From Cupriavidus phytohabitans (GTDB lineage Bacteria > Pseudomonadota > Gammaproteobacteria > Burkholderiales > Burkholderiaceae): a stretch of 64,000 nucleotides of DNA. The stretch lies in NCBI RefSeq assembly GCF_000426345.1, contig NZ_AUFE01000004.1, positions 124,001 to 188,000 of the forward strand. Reading direction: 5' to 3'. The translations under genes and the position numbers were made by a program. Of this stretch, positions 43,526 through 54,650 are shown one piece after another (within the stretch, counting starts at the first letter, position 1; each line of letters begins with the position of its first letter). The notes beneath the pieces are model-generated. The model saw only the letters and a list, made by a program, of their open reading frames with translations. It was not told the origin of the DNA and searched no databases.

Positions 43526-44290
43526 ATGCGCAACGCTCTCCAGACCATCGCCAAGCAAACCAAGCGCCTGACCATCGCCGCATTCGCCGCCACTGCCATG
43601 CTTGGCGCCGGCTGCGCCAATGCAGGTGTTACCGGCATCAACCAGATGGGCCTGATGCAGGCCGTGCACGCCGACGTGATCTACGTCCACGCGTTCGAGG
43701 CCGATGCCGGACAGGTGAAGCTCGACGGCGGCCTGGTGCAGAAGGTCAGGATGATGGCCACCGGCGGCTCGTCGGCCGACGCCCAGGGCCAGACCGCGGC
43801 TGAAGCGCGCGAGCAGGTCGCCAACGAGGTCGTGCGCCAGCTGCGCGGCATGGGCCTGAATGCCGTGCGTTCCGATGCGCCGGCGCCGGCTGGTGCCAGC
43901 GCACTGATCGTCGAGGGCGATTTCCGCAAGATCGACGAAGGCAGCGGCCGGCGCCGCCTGCTGATCGGCCTGGGTGCCGGCAAGAGCGAAGTCGGCGCAG
44001 ACGTGCGCATCTCGTACAAGCCCGCCAACGGCACCCCGGTCCCGCTGCAGAGCTTCGTCGCCGACGCCGACAGCGGCCATATCCCGGGCGTGGCGGAAAC
44101 CGCCGGCATCGGCGCCGCGGCCGGACATGTAGCGATGGCGGCTGCCGGCGGGGCCGGTGTGCGCGGCGCCACGGAACTCACGCATGACTCGGTCAATGCG
44201 GATGCCACGCGCCTGGGTGATTCGATCGCCAGGCAGGTCGCGGCCACGAGCGCCGAAGAAGGCTGGCTGACTGCTTCGGCGGCGCGCTAA
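43526..44290 (+). CDS. DUF4410 family exported protein
   Basis: A 254-residue protein with a signal peptide (RLTIAAFAATAMLGAGCANAG; the Cys gives a weak lipobox). The mature part matches the DUF4410 pattern: VIYVHAFEADAGQVKLD near the start, EVVRQLRGMGLNAV, ALIVEGDFRKIDEGSGRRRLLIGLGAGKSEVGADVRI. Function unknown. ATG at 43526. The gap of 233 bases upstream holds no gene; a GC-rich stem overlaps the end of the convergent channel gene downstream (about 44349-44369) and may end its transcription. Confidence 0.82.
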   Translation: MRNALQTIAKQTKRLTIAAFAATAMLGAGCANAGVTGINQMGLMQAVHADVIYVHAFEADAGQVKLDGGLVQKVRMMATGGSSADAQGQTAAEAREQVANEVVRQLRGMGLNAVRSDAPAPAGASALIVEGDFRKIDEGSGRRRLLIGLGAGKSEVGADVRISYKPANGTPVPLQSFVADADSGHIPGVAETAGIGAAAGHVAMAAAGGAGVRGATELTHDSVNADATRLGDSIARQVAATSAEEGWLTASAAR

Positions 44291-44339
44291 GCGGCTGCCG
44301 CGCGGAACGGGACGGCTCGCCCCGCCCCGACCTCGAGCA

Positions 44340-44801
44340 TCAAGCCCCGGCCCCGCCTTGCGCGGGGCCTTCGCTTTCCCGATGGTGCAGCGCGTTGGTC
44401 ACCACCCTGGAGAAGAAAGCAAAGTACAAACCGGTCGACAGGCCGCACATCAGGATGCCGGTCAGCGCTTCCACGCCGCCGACCAGGCGCCATGGCTGCG
44501 GCAGCACCACGTCGCCATAGCCGGTGGTGGTGTAGGTCACTGCGCTGAAGTAGAGGGCCGTATGCAGGTCGGGCAGCCCCGCCCGCCAGTAGTAGAACAG
44601 GCCCCAGGCCACGATCTGCAGCAGGTGCAGCAGGATCGTGCAAGCCGCCAGGCTGATCAGCGCGCGCGTGGCGCGCCAGAAGTAGCGCGGCCCCGGCGGG
44701 ATCCGCCACTTGAGCCAGTGAAAGGCCGCCAGGATGCCGATCGCGTGAACCGATACGCAAAGCGCCATCAGGAGGAATGCGGTGAGAGCCTTGGTGAGCA
44801 T
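44340..44801 (-). CDS. Two-helix potassium channel
   Basis: A 153-residue membrane protein with four hydrophobic stretches and a K+ selectivity filter TTTGYGDV in the pore loop (SAVTYTTTGYGDVVLPQPWR), as in the Ion_trans_2 family. There is no regulatory RCK domain. It probably passes K+ across the inner membrane as a tetramer. It converges on the DUF4410 gene and lies just downstream of nirE, with no reason to think it belongs to the nir operon. Confidence 0.88.
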   Translation of the reverse strand: MLTKALTAFLLMALCVSVHAIGILAAFHWLKWRIPPGPRYFWRATRALISLAACTILLHLLQIVAWGLFYYWRAGLPDLHTALYFSAVTYTTTGYGDVVLPQPWRLVGGVEALTGILMCGLSTGLYFAFFSRVVTNALHHRESEGPAQGGAGA

Positions 44802-44851
44802 GGTCGTGCCTGTCGGTATGGCGCGGCCCGGGCCGGTCGCGCGGCACCATG

Positions 44852-45619
44852 CTACTCCAGCGGCGCGGCGGATGAGAGCGCCATCTCCTGCGGCATCGCC
44901 TCTGCCATCACGCCTCCCACCAGCACCACCGCCGGGCTGGCCAGCCCGGCAGCTAGCGCATCAGCCAGCGCCTGCACCGTGCCAGTCCACGAACGCTCCT
45001 CCGCGCCGCCGGCATGCATCACCACCGCCGCCGGCATGTCGGCGCGCATGCCGGCCGCCAGCAGCCCGTCGCGGATCGCGGCGAGCCGGCTCATGCCCAT
45101 GTAGATGACCAGCGTGGTGCCGCCGCGCACTAGTGCCTCCCAGTCGGGCGAGCCGTGTTCGCTGGTATGCCCGGTGACGAAGGTCACGCCGTGGCAGTGG
45201 GCGCGGTGGGTCAGCGCGACGCCGATGGCTTGCGCCGCCGCCATGCCGCTGCTGATGCCGTTGACCGCTTCCACCGGCACGCCGTGCGCGCGCAGGAAGG
45301 CGGCCTCTTCGCCGCCGCGGCCGAACAGCAGCGGATCGCCGCCCTTGACGCGCGCGACGGTGCGCCCGGCCAGCGCGTGCTGCAGTGTCAGCTGCTGGAT
45401 GCGCGCCTGGGTGACCGAGCAGCGGCCGCCACGCTTGCCGACCCACTCGACATGCGTGCCGGGCCGGGCATAGCAGGACATCTCCGGCGCGACCAGGTCA
45501 TCGACCAGCCATACGTCGGCGGATGCGAGCGCGCGTACCGCACGCACGGTGACCAGGTCGGGGCTGCCGGGGCCGACGCCGACCAGCCAGACCTTGCCGG
45601 GCTTGAGGGGAGAGTTCAT
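44852..45619 (-). CDS. nirE: Uroporphyrinogen-III C-methyltransferase NirE
   Basis: A 255-residue SUMT that methylates uroporphyrinogen III to precorrin-2, feeding heme d1 and siroheme synthesis. Signatures: VWLVGVGPGSPDLVTVRAV and the later GGDPLLFGRGGEE, VPVEAVNGISSG and VIYMGMSR. No siroheme synthase fusion is present, as expected for NirE-type enzymes. GGAG lies eight bases before the ATG. It is the last gene of the nir operon, 32 bases after nirN. Confidence 0.92.
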   Translation of the reverse strand: MNSPLKPGKVWLVGVGPGSPDLVTVRAVRALASADVWLVDDLVAPEMSCYARPGTHVEWVGKRGGRCSVTQARIQQLTLQHALAGRTVARVKGGDPLLFGRGGEEAAFLRAHGVPVEAVNGISSGMAAAQAIGVALTHRAHCHGVTFVTGHTSEHGSPDWEALVRGGTTLVIYMGMSRLAAIRDGLLAAGMRADMPAAVVMHAGGAEERSWTGTVQALADALAAGLASPAVVLVGGVMAEAMPQEMALSSAAPLE

Positions 45620-45651
45620 GCGAGGGACTCCTGCGTGCGCGCGGCATGGCG

Positions 45652-47151
45652 TCAATGACTGGTGCCGGCCGAACGCGTGGTCTTGTTGTAGACGTTGTAC
45701 TTGCCGATGGGCTTGTCCATCGGGATGCGCTTCACTTCCTGCAGCGTGGCGGCGTCATAGACCACGATCGCGCCGTCGCGCTCCATCAGGCTGACCAGCG
45801 CATGGCGCCCGTCGCGCGTGAATTCCACGTGCGCGGCGGTGCGGCCCGGACTGGGTGTGACGCTGCCGGCGACCTGCAGGGTCTGCTTGTCGATCACCTG
45901 AAGCGTGTCGCGCCGCGGGCTCATCATCGCGTCGGCCCACGCATAGCGGCTGTTCTCGTGGCTGCGCAGGAAGAAGCCCGCGCCGTTGGTCGGGATGGTG
46001 GCGACGGTGTGCCAGTCCTGCATGTCGATCACCGAAATGCGGCCTTGCCCGAGGTCGGGCGACGCCATCACTTCATGGCCGTCCCGTTGCCACGTGATGC
46101 CGCTGCCGAGGTGAGGCATGCCGCCGAGCGCCAGCGCGGCCACCTTGCGGCCCTGGTCGAGGTCGATCACCTGGCCGCCGCCGCTGCGCGACGCGCCGAG
46201 GATGTGCCGGTAAGACTGGTCGAAGAAGAAGTCGTCGAGCACGTCGTCCAGCACGATCGTACGCGGTGCCGGCGACGGGAGTGGCTTGCCGGCGGCATCG
46301 GCATACGGGATTTCCCAGACCTCTGCAATGTCCTTCAGCGCCGCGATAAAGCTGTGGCGCGGCGCCGCGTCGTAGACCGCCGATACCCGCGAGGCGTCGC
46401 CACCGCGGCCCCTGACGTCGAGCACCCGCGCCAGCGACAGGTCGTCGGCGCGCAGCAGCACCAGCGTGCGCGGCAGTGTATTGCCGGCCAGCACCCAGCG
46501 CCCGTCGTCGCTGACGGCAACGTTGCGTGTGTTGATGCCGACGCGGATCTCGGCGACATAGGCCAGGTTCCACAGGTCGTACTTGCTGACCCAGCCGTCG
46601 CGGCTGGCCATGTAGACATAGCGGCCATCGCGGCTGAACTTGGGGCCGCCGTGCAGCGCAAAGCGCGTGGCAAAGCGATGGATCGGTGCCAGCCGGTCGC
46701 CGTCGAGCACGGTCATGTGATGGCTGCCTGCCTCGACCACCACGAACAGGTTCTGCGGATCGGCGCTGAACACGGGACGCGCCGGCAGCGTGCCGGGCGC
46801 ATGCGTGACCACGTGGCTGGCACGGATCGCCTCGACGCTCCATTGCGGCGCGGCGGCGGGTGCCGTACGCAGCCAGCGCGCCAGCGCCTGCAGTTCCGGC
46901 GCCGCCAGCATGGCGCCGAAGGGCGGCATCTGCGTCGCGGCGCGGCCGTCGCGCAGCACGGTGTCGAGTTCGCTGGCGCGCAGCCGCTCCAGGCTTTCCG
47001 GCAGCAGCGCGGGGCCCATGCCGCCGAGGCGGTCGGCGCCGTGGCAGGCGGCGCAGTGCTGGCCATAGAGTGCGGCAGGATCGAGCGCGGATACGGATTG
47101 CATGCCGCAGGCCAGCGCCAGGGACAGGAGCCATCGGGCGATGCGCGTCAT
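45652..47151 (-). CDS. nirN: NirN, dihydro-heme d1 dehydrogenase
   Basis: A 499-residue periplasmic protein: signal peptide (RWLLSLALACGMQSVSA), a cytochrome c domain with CAACH, and an eight-bladed d1-type propeller (VVVEAGSHHMTVLDGDRLAPIHRF, GGPKFSRDGRYVYMASRDGWVSKYDL). It is a NirS paralogue that oxidises dihydro-d1 to heme d1. The length and order c-domain then propeller match NirN. The ATG overlaps the nirJ stop in ATGA, so translation is coupled. It contains no sign of damage. Confidence 0.93.
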   Translation of the reverse strand: MTRIARWLLSLALACGMQSVSALDPAALYGQHCAACHGADRLGGMGPALLPESLERLRASELDTVLRDGRAATQMPPFGAMLAAPELQALARWLRTAPAAAPQWSVEAIRASHVVTHAPGTLPARPVFSADPQNLFVVVEAGSHHMTVLDGDRLAPIHRFATRFALHGGPKFSRDGRYVYMASRDGWVSKYDLWNLAYVAEIRVGINTRNVAVSDDGRWVLAGNTLPRTLVLLRADDLSLARVLDVRGRGGDASRVSAVYDAAPRHSFIAALKDIAEVWEIPYADAAGKPLPSPAPRTIVLDDVLDDFFFDQSYRHILGASRSGGGQVIDLDQGRKVAALALGGMPHLGSGITWQRDGHEVMASPDLGQGRISVIDMQDWHTVATIPTNGAGFFLRSHENSRYAWADAMMSPRRDTLQVIDKQTLQVAGSVTPSPGRTAAHVEFTRDGRHALVSLMERDGAIVVYDAATLQEVKRIPMDKPIGKYNVYNKTTRSAGTSH

Positions 47152-48311
47152 GCCGCCACCTCCGTGCCGGGCGCGTTGGCGATTTCGGTGTCGCTGAGGT
47201 AGCAGCCCGGATCTTCCGCCCACGCGTTGCCGGTCAGTGCGAGCGCGCGCACTCGGGTATTGCCGTTGCAGATGGCACGCTGCGCGCAGTCCGCGCAGCG
47301 CCCCTGCAACGGACGCGGCCGGCTGGCCAGTCCCGCCATCAGGGGATCGGCGCGGCTCGCCCAGATCTCGCCGAAGGGCCGTTCGCGCACGTTGCCCAGC
47401 GTGACGTGCCACCACATCGTATCGGGATGCACGTTGCCGAGGTTGTCGATATTGGCCACGCCCACGCCAGTCGCGTTGCCGCCCCATTGTTCCAGCCGCC
47501 GGCGCATATCGGCGACGCGGTCCGGGAAGCGCTGAGCGATCCAGTACAGCAGGTAGACCCCGTCGGCATCGTTGTTGCCGGTGACGAAGTCGCCGGCATG
47601 GCCCGCGCGCGTGCGCTCCCAGACATGGTCGAACAGCCAGTCCAGCGCGGCGCGCGTGCGCGCATGCCGTGCATCCTCGGCGCGATGGCTGCGCGCGCGG
47701 CCGGCGTAGTTGAAGTGGGACAGGTAAAACTTGTCGATGCCTTCGCCTTCGGCCAGCGCCACCACGTCGGGCAGCTGCGCGGCGTTGGCTTCGGTCAGCG
47801 TCATGCGCACGCCGACGCGCAGGCCGGCGGCGCGCGCGGCGCGCAGGCCCGCCAGCGCCTGCGCGAAGGCGCCGTCGCTGCGGCGGAAGCGGTCGTGCGT
47901 GGCGGGCAGCCCGTCCAGGCTGACGCCGACATAGTCGAAGCCCGCGGCGGCCAGCCGCGCGGCATGGCCGGCATCGAGCAGCGTGCCGTTAGACGACAGC
48001 GACAGGTGGAAGCCAAGCACGCGCGCATGGGCGGCGATGTCATACAGGTCAGGCCGCAGCAGCGGCTCGCCACCGGACAGGATCAGCGCGGGCACGCGCG
48101 CATCGCGCAATTGCGCCAGCACGCGCAGCGCCTCGGCGGTATCCAGCTCGCCCTTGAAATCGGTATCGGCCGAGGTGGCATAGCAATGCCGGCAGTTGAG
48201 GTTGCAGCGGCGGATCAGGTTCCAGATCACGACCGGACCGGCGGCCTTGCGGGCCGGCGGCACCGGCCCGGCGTCGCGCAGGGCTTCCATGAAGCGGGAC
48301 AGGCGGAACAT
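47148..48311 (-). CDS. nirJ: Radical SAM heme d1 synthase NirJ
   Basis: A 387-residue radical SAM enzyme with the [4Fe-4S] motif CNLNCRHC and GGEPLL in the SAM site, and a C-terminal SPASM-like cluster region (CADCAQRAICNG, then GCYLSD). It removes propionate side chains from the precursor to make the oxo groups of heme d1. AGGAG is eight bases before the ATG. Its start overlaps the nirH stop as TGATG. Confidence 0.94.
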   Translation of the reverse strand: MFRLSRFMEALRDAGPVPPARKAAGPVVIWNLIRRCNLNCRHCYATSADTDFKGELDTAEALRVLAQLRDARVPALILSGGEPLLRPDLYDIAAHARVLGFHLSLSSNGTLLDAGHAARLAAAGFDYVGVSLDGLPATHDRFRRSDGAFAQALAGLRAARAAGLRVGVRMTLTEANAAQLPDVVALAEGEGIDKFYLSHFNYAGRARSHRAEDARHARTRAALDWLFDHVWERTRAGHAGDFVTGNNDADGVYLLYWIAQRFPDRVADMRRRLEQWGGNATGVGVANIDNLGNVHPDTMWWHVTLGNVRERPFGEIWASRADPLMAGLASRPRPLQGRCADCAQRAICNGNTRVRALALTGNAWAEDPGCYLSDTEIANAPGTEVAA

Positions 48312-48829
48312 CAGCGTGGCTCCTGTGGGGCAGGTCCGGCCGGCGGCAGGCGCAGGCCGGTTTTCTTCAGGATGCGGGTGGACCACAGCACGTCATGCGA
48401 GCGGCAGGCGTCGCCCAGCAGCGCCGCGATGCGGCCGATCTGCGGCGCCGCGTCGGCGCGCGTACGCGCGTGGACCATCGCGAAGAGGTTGTAGGGCCAG
48501 TGCGGCAGCCGGCGCGGGCGCAGATAGCAGTGGCTGACGAAGGGCAGCGCACCGATGCGTTCGCCGAGCGCATCGACGCAGCGATCATCCACGTCCCACA
48601 CCGTCATGCCGTTGGCGCGCCAGCCCAGCCGGTAGTGGTTGGGCACCGCGCCGATGCGGCGCAGCATGCCGCGCGCCTGCATCGCCGCCAGCCGGGCGAT
48701 GACTTCGGCCTCGTCGAGTCCCAGCATGGCGGCCACTGCCGCGAACGGCGCTGGCTCCAGCGGCAGGCCCGCCTGCGTGGCGCGGATCAGGGCAAGATCG
48801 ATGACATCGTGGGCGTCGGCGGACATCAT
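48311..48829 (-). CDS. nirH: Siroheme decarboxylase subunit NirH
   Basis: A 172-residue AsnC/Lrp-like protein: winged helix (DLALIRATQAGLPLEPAPFAAVAAMLGLDEAEVIARLAAMQARGMLRRIG) then the RAM-like domain with YRLGWRANGMTVWDVDDR, FVSHCYLRPRRLPHWPYNLFAMVHARTR. Such proteins (NirD, L, G, H) decarboxylate siroheme to didecarboxysiroheme in heme d1 synthesis. It starts with ATGATG overlapping the nirG stop. Confidence 0.9.
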   Translation of the reverse strand: MMSADAHDVIDLALIRATQAGLPLEPAPFAAVAAMLGLDEAEVIARLAAMQARGMLRRIGAVPNHYRLGWRANGMTVWDVDDRCVDALGERIGALPFVSHCYLRPRRLPHWPYNLFAMVHARTRADAAPQIGRIAALLGDACRSHDVLWSTRILKKTGLRLPPAGPAPQEPR

Positions 48830-49323
48830 GCGGGAAGATATAGGTTGACGAAGAACTCGCGCTCCTTGGGAAACGGCAGGATCTCGACGCCCGCCGCGGC
48901 GGCGATGCGGGCGAGCGCCGGGGCCACCTCGTCGGCCCGCGCGACCGCCAGCACGAACCACAGGTTCAGGTGGTGGTTGCGCTGGTAGTGGTGCGCGACT
49001 TCCGGGAAGGCGTTGATCGCGCCGGCCACCGCGTCGAGACGCTGTTCCGGCGCGTGGCAGGCGCACAGCACAAAGCGGCCGCCCGCACGTTCGATTTGAT
49101 AGAGCGGGCCGAATCGTGTCAGCACACCGTGGTCGAGCAGCCGGCGCAGCCGCGCCAGCAGGTCGCCCTCCGCGATGCCGAGCGAGGCGGCAGCCTCGGC
49201 ATACGGCCGCGGCACCAGCGGCAGGCCGCGTTGCAGTGCGTTGATGATGCGGCGGTCGGTGGCATCGATGGTGCCGCCGGTGTCGGCAAGCGCGCCGCCG
49301 CAGGCATCGGCTGCCATGTTCAT
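48826..49323 (-). CDS. nirG: Siroheme decarboxylase subunit NirG
   Basis: A 165-residue member of the same AsnC-like siroheme decarboxylase group (RRIINALQRGLPLVPRPYAEAAASLGIAEGDLLARLRRLLDHGVLTRFG, then FPEVAHHYQRNHHLNLWFVLAVA). NirG and NirL are usually told apart by position; here the gene is after nirDL. The ATG (MNMAAD) overlaps the nirDL stop as ATGA. Confidence 0.88.
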   Translation of the reverse strand: MNMAADACGGALADTGGTIDATDRRIINALQRGLPLVPRPYAEAAASLGIAEGDLLARLRRLLDHGVLTRFGPLYQIERAGGRFVLCACHAPEQRLDAVAGAINAFPEVAHHYQRNHHLNLWFVLAVARADEVAPALARIAAAAGVEILPFPKEREFFVNLYLPA

Positions 49324-50297
49324 GCCGCCTCCTGCGTGGCGTAGCGCGTGCCGCGCTGCTTGTAGCAACGTGTGCCGACCAGCACCGCGCCGGGCGTCTG
49401 GTCCAGCCCGACGGTGGCGCGGATGTGGTCGAGCGCCGGCTGCAGGTCGCGCGCGTCGCGGGCATGGATCATCGCGAACAGGTTGAAGGGCCAGGCCGGC
49501 AGACGCCGCTCGCGCCGGTAGCACAGCGTCACGCGCGCCTGGCGCGCCAGGCGCAGGCCGATCGCGTCGACCCGGGCGTCTGGCACGTTCCACACGCACA
49601 TGGCGTTGTGCCCGTAGCCGAAGCGGCCATGGCGCAGCACCACGCCCAGCCGGCGGATGACGCCCTGTGCCGACCACTGCGCAATCCGCTCGAGGACGCG
49701 CGGCATCGGCAGCCGCGTGCGCAACGCCAGTTCGTGGAACGGGCGCGGCGTCAGCGGCAGGCCCGCCTCCAGCGCCGCCACCAGGCGCCAGTCATCCGCG
49801 TCCAGCGTCACCGGCGGCACGGGTGCGGCGATCCGGCGCCGGCGGCGGTCGCCGGTACCGAGCGCAAAACCCAGGTCGATGTGGTATTCGCGCGCCATCG
49901 GCAGGTCCAGCGGCACTTGCCCGGCCATGTCGGCAATGGCGGCCAGTGTGCCGTCCAGCGTGCGGCGCTCGCGCGCGCCCGCGACGAACCACAGGTTGTA
50001 TGCGTGGCCGCTGCGCGCGTAGTTGTGGCTGACCGAGGCGCAGGTGCTGACGCGCGCGGCCATGCGATCCAGCTGCGCCGTCGGCACGCTCAGCGCGGCC
50101 AGCGTGCTGACGCCGATCACGTTGGGCGCGAATACGGCGCCGACGCGGCTGATCCGGCCCGCGCCCAGGTCGCGCGCCAGCAGCGACAGCAGCGTGCGCT
50201 CGCACAGGCCGAGTCCTTCCGCGAGCGCCTGGTAGGGGCGGGGCTGCAGCGGGAAGTCATGCTGCAGCGTGTTGTACAGGGTGCGTTCGTCGAGCAT
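49320..50297 (-). CDS. nirD: Fused siroheme decarboxylase NirDL
   Basis: A 325-residue protein with two AsnC-like siroheme decarboxylase units in one chain: first half from about 1-155 (YNTLQHDFPLQPRPYQALAEGLG..., VSHNYARSGHAYNLWFVAG) and second from about 170-325 (WRLVAALEAGLPLTPRPFHELALR..., LPAWPFNLFAMIHARD). In many denitrifiers nirD and nirL are separate; the fusion is known as NirDL. The NirDL-type complex removes two carboxyl groups from siroheme. Its stop overlaps nirG. Confidence 0.92.
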   Translation of the reverse strand: MLDERTLYNTLQHDFPLQPRPYQALAEGLGLCERTLLSLLARDLGAGRISRVGAVFAPNVIGVSTLAALSVPTAQLDRMAARVSTCASVSHNYARSGHAYNLWFVAGARERRTLDGTLAAIADMAGQVPLDLPMAREYHIDLGFALGTGDRRRRRIAAPVPPVTLDADDWRLVAALEAGLPLTPRPFHELALRTRLPMPRVLERIAQWSAQGVIRRLGVVLRHGRFGYGHNAMCVWNVPDARVDAIGLRLARQARVTLCYRRERRLPAWPFNLFAMIHARDARDLQPALDHIRATVGLDQTPGAVLVGTRCYKQRGTRYATQEAA

Positions 50298-50306
50298 GGC
50301 GTCCCC

Positions 50307-51476
50307 TTACATGCCGAAGCGCTGCGCCCGCGCGGTGAAGAAGATGCCGCTGGGGTTATCGGCCGGCAGCGTGGCGATGCGCGCGAGGCTGCCGGTGTCA
50401 AAGACCTCGACGCGGTTGTCGTCTCGGCAGGACAGCCACAGCGCCTCCCCCTTGGGCGTGAATTCCATATGCAGCACGCCGCGGCAAGGTCGCAGCGTGC
50501 GTACCACCTCGCGCGTGGCGGTGTCGATGACCTGCACGGTGTCGTTGTGCGGGAAAGCGAAGTTGACCCAGACCTGCCGGCCGTCCGGGCGTGCCATGAC
50601 AAAGACCGGCTGGCCGGCCAGCGCCACGCGCGCGGTCTGCTGCCAGCCGCGCGCCGGGTCGGCGACCAGTACTTCGTGCCGGCCGATGGCCGGCAGCCAT
50701 GCCTGGCCCTGCGCCATCGCCCAGCCGCGCAGGTGCGGCATCTTGTAGACCGGCAGCGGCTGGCCGCTGCGGCCGTAGCCGGAGAGGATACGGCGCGCCT
50801 GCGGCGGCGCCTGCCACAGGTCGACCAGCGCCAGCCCGTCCTCGCCGAACAGGCCGGCCAGGTACCAGCGTCCGTCGGGCGTGACCAGGCCGTCGTACGG
50901 CTCGCGCCCGGCCGGCAGGCGCGTCACTTGCGGATGGCGCGCATCGGCGGCATCGATGATCCAGATCTCGCCGGACTCGAACAGGCTTGCGGCAAAGCGC
51001 CGGCCCGGCAGGTCGGCCAGGCCCACCACCTTGGCGCGGCGCCCGTCCTGGCCGATGGCCGGCAGGTCCGCCAGCGGCTCAAGCGTCCGGGCATCGAACA
51101 GCCGGATCCCGCCCGGCGCGTAATTCTGCGCGGCCACCACGCGGCCATCCTGCGAGATCGCGCCGCCGATGCTGTTGCCGGCCTGCAGGATGCGGTGCGT
51201 GATGCGCGCGTCCAGCAGGTCCACGCGCGTGAGCCCGCCATCGCGGCCGAACACGTAGGCGTAGCGCGCATCGCGCGAGAACACCACGCTGGCGTGCGAC
51301 AGGTCGCCCAGCCCGTCGACCGTGGCCAGCCGCGTCATGCCGGTGGTTTCCACGATCTGCAGCCGGCCGGCGGCACGTTCCACCACCACGCCGAGATCGC
51401 CGGTGCCGCGCACCGCCCCGGCACAGCCGGCCAACAGCGCGGCGGCGCAGGCGAGCGCGGCGGCAAGGCCGCGCAT
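50307..51476 (-). CDS. nirF: Heme d1 biosynthesis protein NirF
   Basis: A 389-residue propeller protein of the NirF family, homologous to the d1 domain of NirS but without its cytochrome c part. A lipobox is present (AAALACAAALLAGC), so it is probably a membrane-anchored periplasmic lipoprotein. It binds the d1 precursor and takes part in the late steps of heme d1 synthesis. Its start overlaps the nirC stop (TGATG), and nirDL begins nine bases after its stop. Confidence 0.92.
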   Translation of the reverse strand: MRGLAAALACAAALLAGCAGAVRGTGDLGVVVERAAGRLQIVETTGMTRLATVDGLGDLSHASVVFSRDARYAYVFGRDGGLTRVDLLDARITHRILQAGNSIGGAISQDGRVVAAQNYAPGGIRLFDARTLEPLADLPAIGQDGRRAKVVGLADLPGRRFAASLFESGEIWIIDAADARHPQVTRLPAGREPYDGLVTPDGRWYLAGLFGEDGLALVDLWQAPPQARRILSGYGRSGQPLPVYKMPHLRGWAMAQGQAWLPAIGRHEVLVADPARGWQQTARVALAGQPVFVMARPDGRQVWVNFAFPHNDTVQVIDTATREVVRTLRPCRGVLHMEFTPKGEALWLSCRDDNRVEVFDTGSLARIATLPADNPSGIFFTARAQRFGM

Positions 51477-51865
51477 CAGCGTGCCGGTGCCGCGTTGACT
51501 GGCATGACGGCCGGCGGGTCGCCGGCCCGGAGTCGTTCGATCAGCCATTGGGCTTCATCCTGCGTCATGAAGGGGTGCCAGGGCGGCATGGCGGTGCCGG
51601 GCCGCCCGTACAGCACGGTGGCGACAAGGCTCTCCGGCGGCTTGCCCGCCAGCGCCTCGCGCGTCAGCGGCGGACCCAGGCCGCCGCGCAGCGTCATGCC
51701 GTGGCAGGCGCCGCAATCATCGCGCAGCCAGTGCCCCAGTTGCGCCTGCCGGGCGTGCGTGGGCGTGGGCTGCGCCGGCGCCATGGCCGGCGCGGACAGC
51801 AGCGCCGCGGCCAGCATGTTCACCGTGGCGCCACGCCACGCCCGGGTCAGAGTGACAGGATCCAT
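51476..51865 (-). CDS. nirC: Periplasmic cytochrome c NirC
   Basis: About 129 residues: N-terminal signal region (WRGATVNMLAAALLSAPAMAPAQ) and a small cytochrome c with CGACH and a Met in GTAMPPWHP. NirC is thought to serve NirF/NirN or NirS as electron carrier. The start at 51865 overlaps the preceding cytochrome gene by 19 bases; an internal Met at 51817 is the alternative. Its stop overlaps nirF. Confidence 0.85.
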   Translation of the reverse strand: MDPVTLTRAWRGATVNMLAAALLSAPAMAPAQPTPTHARQAQLGHWLRDDCGACHGMTLRGGLGPPLTREALAGKPPESLVATVLYGRPGTAMPPWHPFMTQDEAQWLIERLRAGDPPAVMPVNAAPAR

Positions 51866-52188
51866 TTGGCCAGCGTATTGGCCTCGGCTTCGCTGACGGC
51901 GTTGGCCGGCATCGGCATCGCGCCCCACTGGCCGTTGCTGCCCTTCAGGATCGACTGGACCATATGCGCCTGCCCGTCCTTCTTGCCCGTGTACTTCGCC
52001 TTGACGTCCTTGAAGGCCGGTCCGATCAGCTTCTTGTCGACGCCGTGGCAGGACAGGCAAGCTTTGCTGGAAGCAAGCTGCTGGCTGGCATGGGCTACGC
52101 CGGGGACGGCAGCGCCGAACGAAAGGGCACAGCCCGCGGCTGCCAGGAGCGCGGGCAGGCGCGCACGCAGGTGGATAGGGAGCTTCAT
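51847..52188 (-). CDS. nirM: Cytochrome c551 NirM
   Basis: A 113-residue periplasmic cytochrome c551/c8-type protein: signal peptide (LPALLAAAGCALSFGAAVPGVAHA), heme site CLSCH, Met ligand in MPMPANAVSEAEA. This is the usual electron donor to cytochrome cd1 nitrite reductase. It lies 68 bases after nirS and precedes nirC. Confidence 0.9.
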   Translation of the reverse strand: MKLPIHLRARLPALLAAAGCALSFGAAVPGVAHASQQLASSKACLSCHGVDKKLIGPAFKDVKAKYTGKKDGQAHMVQSILKGSNGQWGAMPMPANAVSEAEANTLAKWILSL

Positions 52189-52256
52189 CGTAATTTCTCC
52201 GTTGGGGGAATGGAAGCGGACACCGCACCGAGAGAGGGGTGCGGTGCCGCGGGTTT

Positions 52257-54077
<1,821 letters not shown>

Positions 54078-54214
54078 TCACGCAACGGTTTTTTTGCCTG
54101 GCAGAAGGCGTGGTTTGCCTGCGCGGCAGGCGCGCGCGTTCCCGGGGCGGCGCGATCTCGCGGAGCCGCGCGCCGCCCTGATGGCAGGGAGCCTAGCGTA
54201 GTGCGATTGCGCTG

Positions 54215-54640
54215 CTAATCCTTGATCAACAGCACAGGGCAGTGCGCATGGGCCAGGACTCGTCTTGCCACCGACCCGATGATGGCATCGAGGAAGCCGC
54301 CCCGGCCATGCGAGCCCATCACGATCAGGCTGGCGCCGATCTGGCTCGCATACTCGACGATGCGGGCCGGCGCGAAGCCTGTGAAGCCATGGCGCTCGAA
54401 CGCGATCCCTGCTTCGCCGAGGATGGTGGCCACCGAGCCCATCGCCTTCTCGTTCTGTTCGCGATGCCAGTCGTCGAGCGTGGCGCGGTCGATGAAGGAC
54501 TTGATGTCGCCGGGCACATCCGGCTCGCAATGCACTACGTGCACGACGAAGTCGCGGGTAAGCAGCGGGCTTTGCGCCAGGTAGCGCGCGGCCGCGTCGC
54601 TATAGGACGACCCGTCGGTCGCCAGCAGGATTTTATTCAT
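54215..54640 (-). CDS. Universal stress protein UspA family
   Basis: A 141-residue protein with the UspA fold: MNKILLATDGSSYSDAAARY at the start and the ATP-binding motif GSHGRGGFLDAIIGSVARRVL near the end (G-x2-G-x9-GS pattern). It follows terC by ten bases, so the two are probably co-transcribed. Its place just upstream of nirS suggests an anaerobic or nitrosative stress role, which is inference. Confidence 0.92.
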   Translation of the reverse strand: MNKILLATDGSSYSDAAARYLAQSPLLTRDFVVHVVHCEPDVPGDIKSFIDRATLDDWHREQNEKAMGSVATILGEAGIAFERHGFTGFAPARIVEYASQIGASLIVMGSHGRGGFLDAIIGSVARRVLAHAHCPVLLIKD

Positions 54641-54650
54641 GGCTTGCTCC

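Noticed and set aside
49425..51896. An 823-codon plus-strand open frame opposite nirDL, nirF and nirC
   Set aside because: It is antisense to well-supported genes, has Arg/Gln/His/Ala-rich composition typical of GC-rich shadow frames, and shows no domain or ribosome site.
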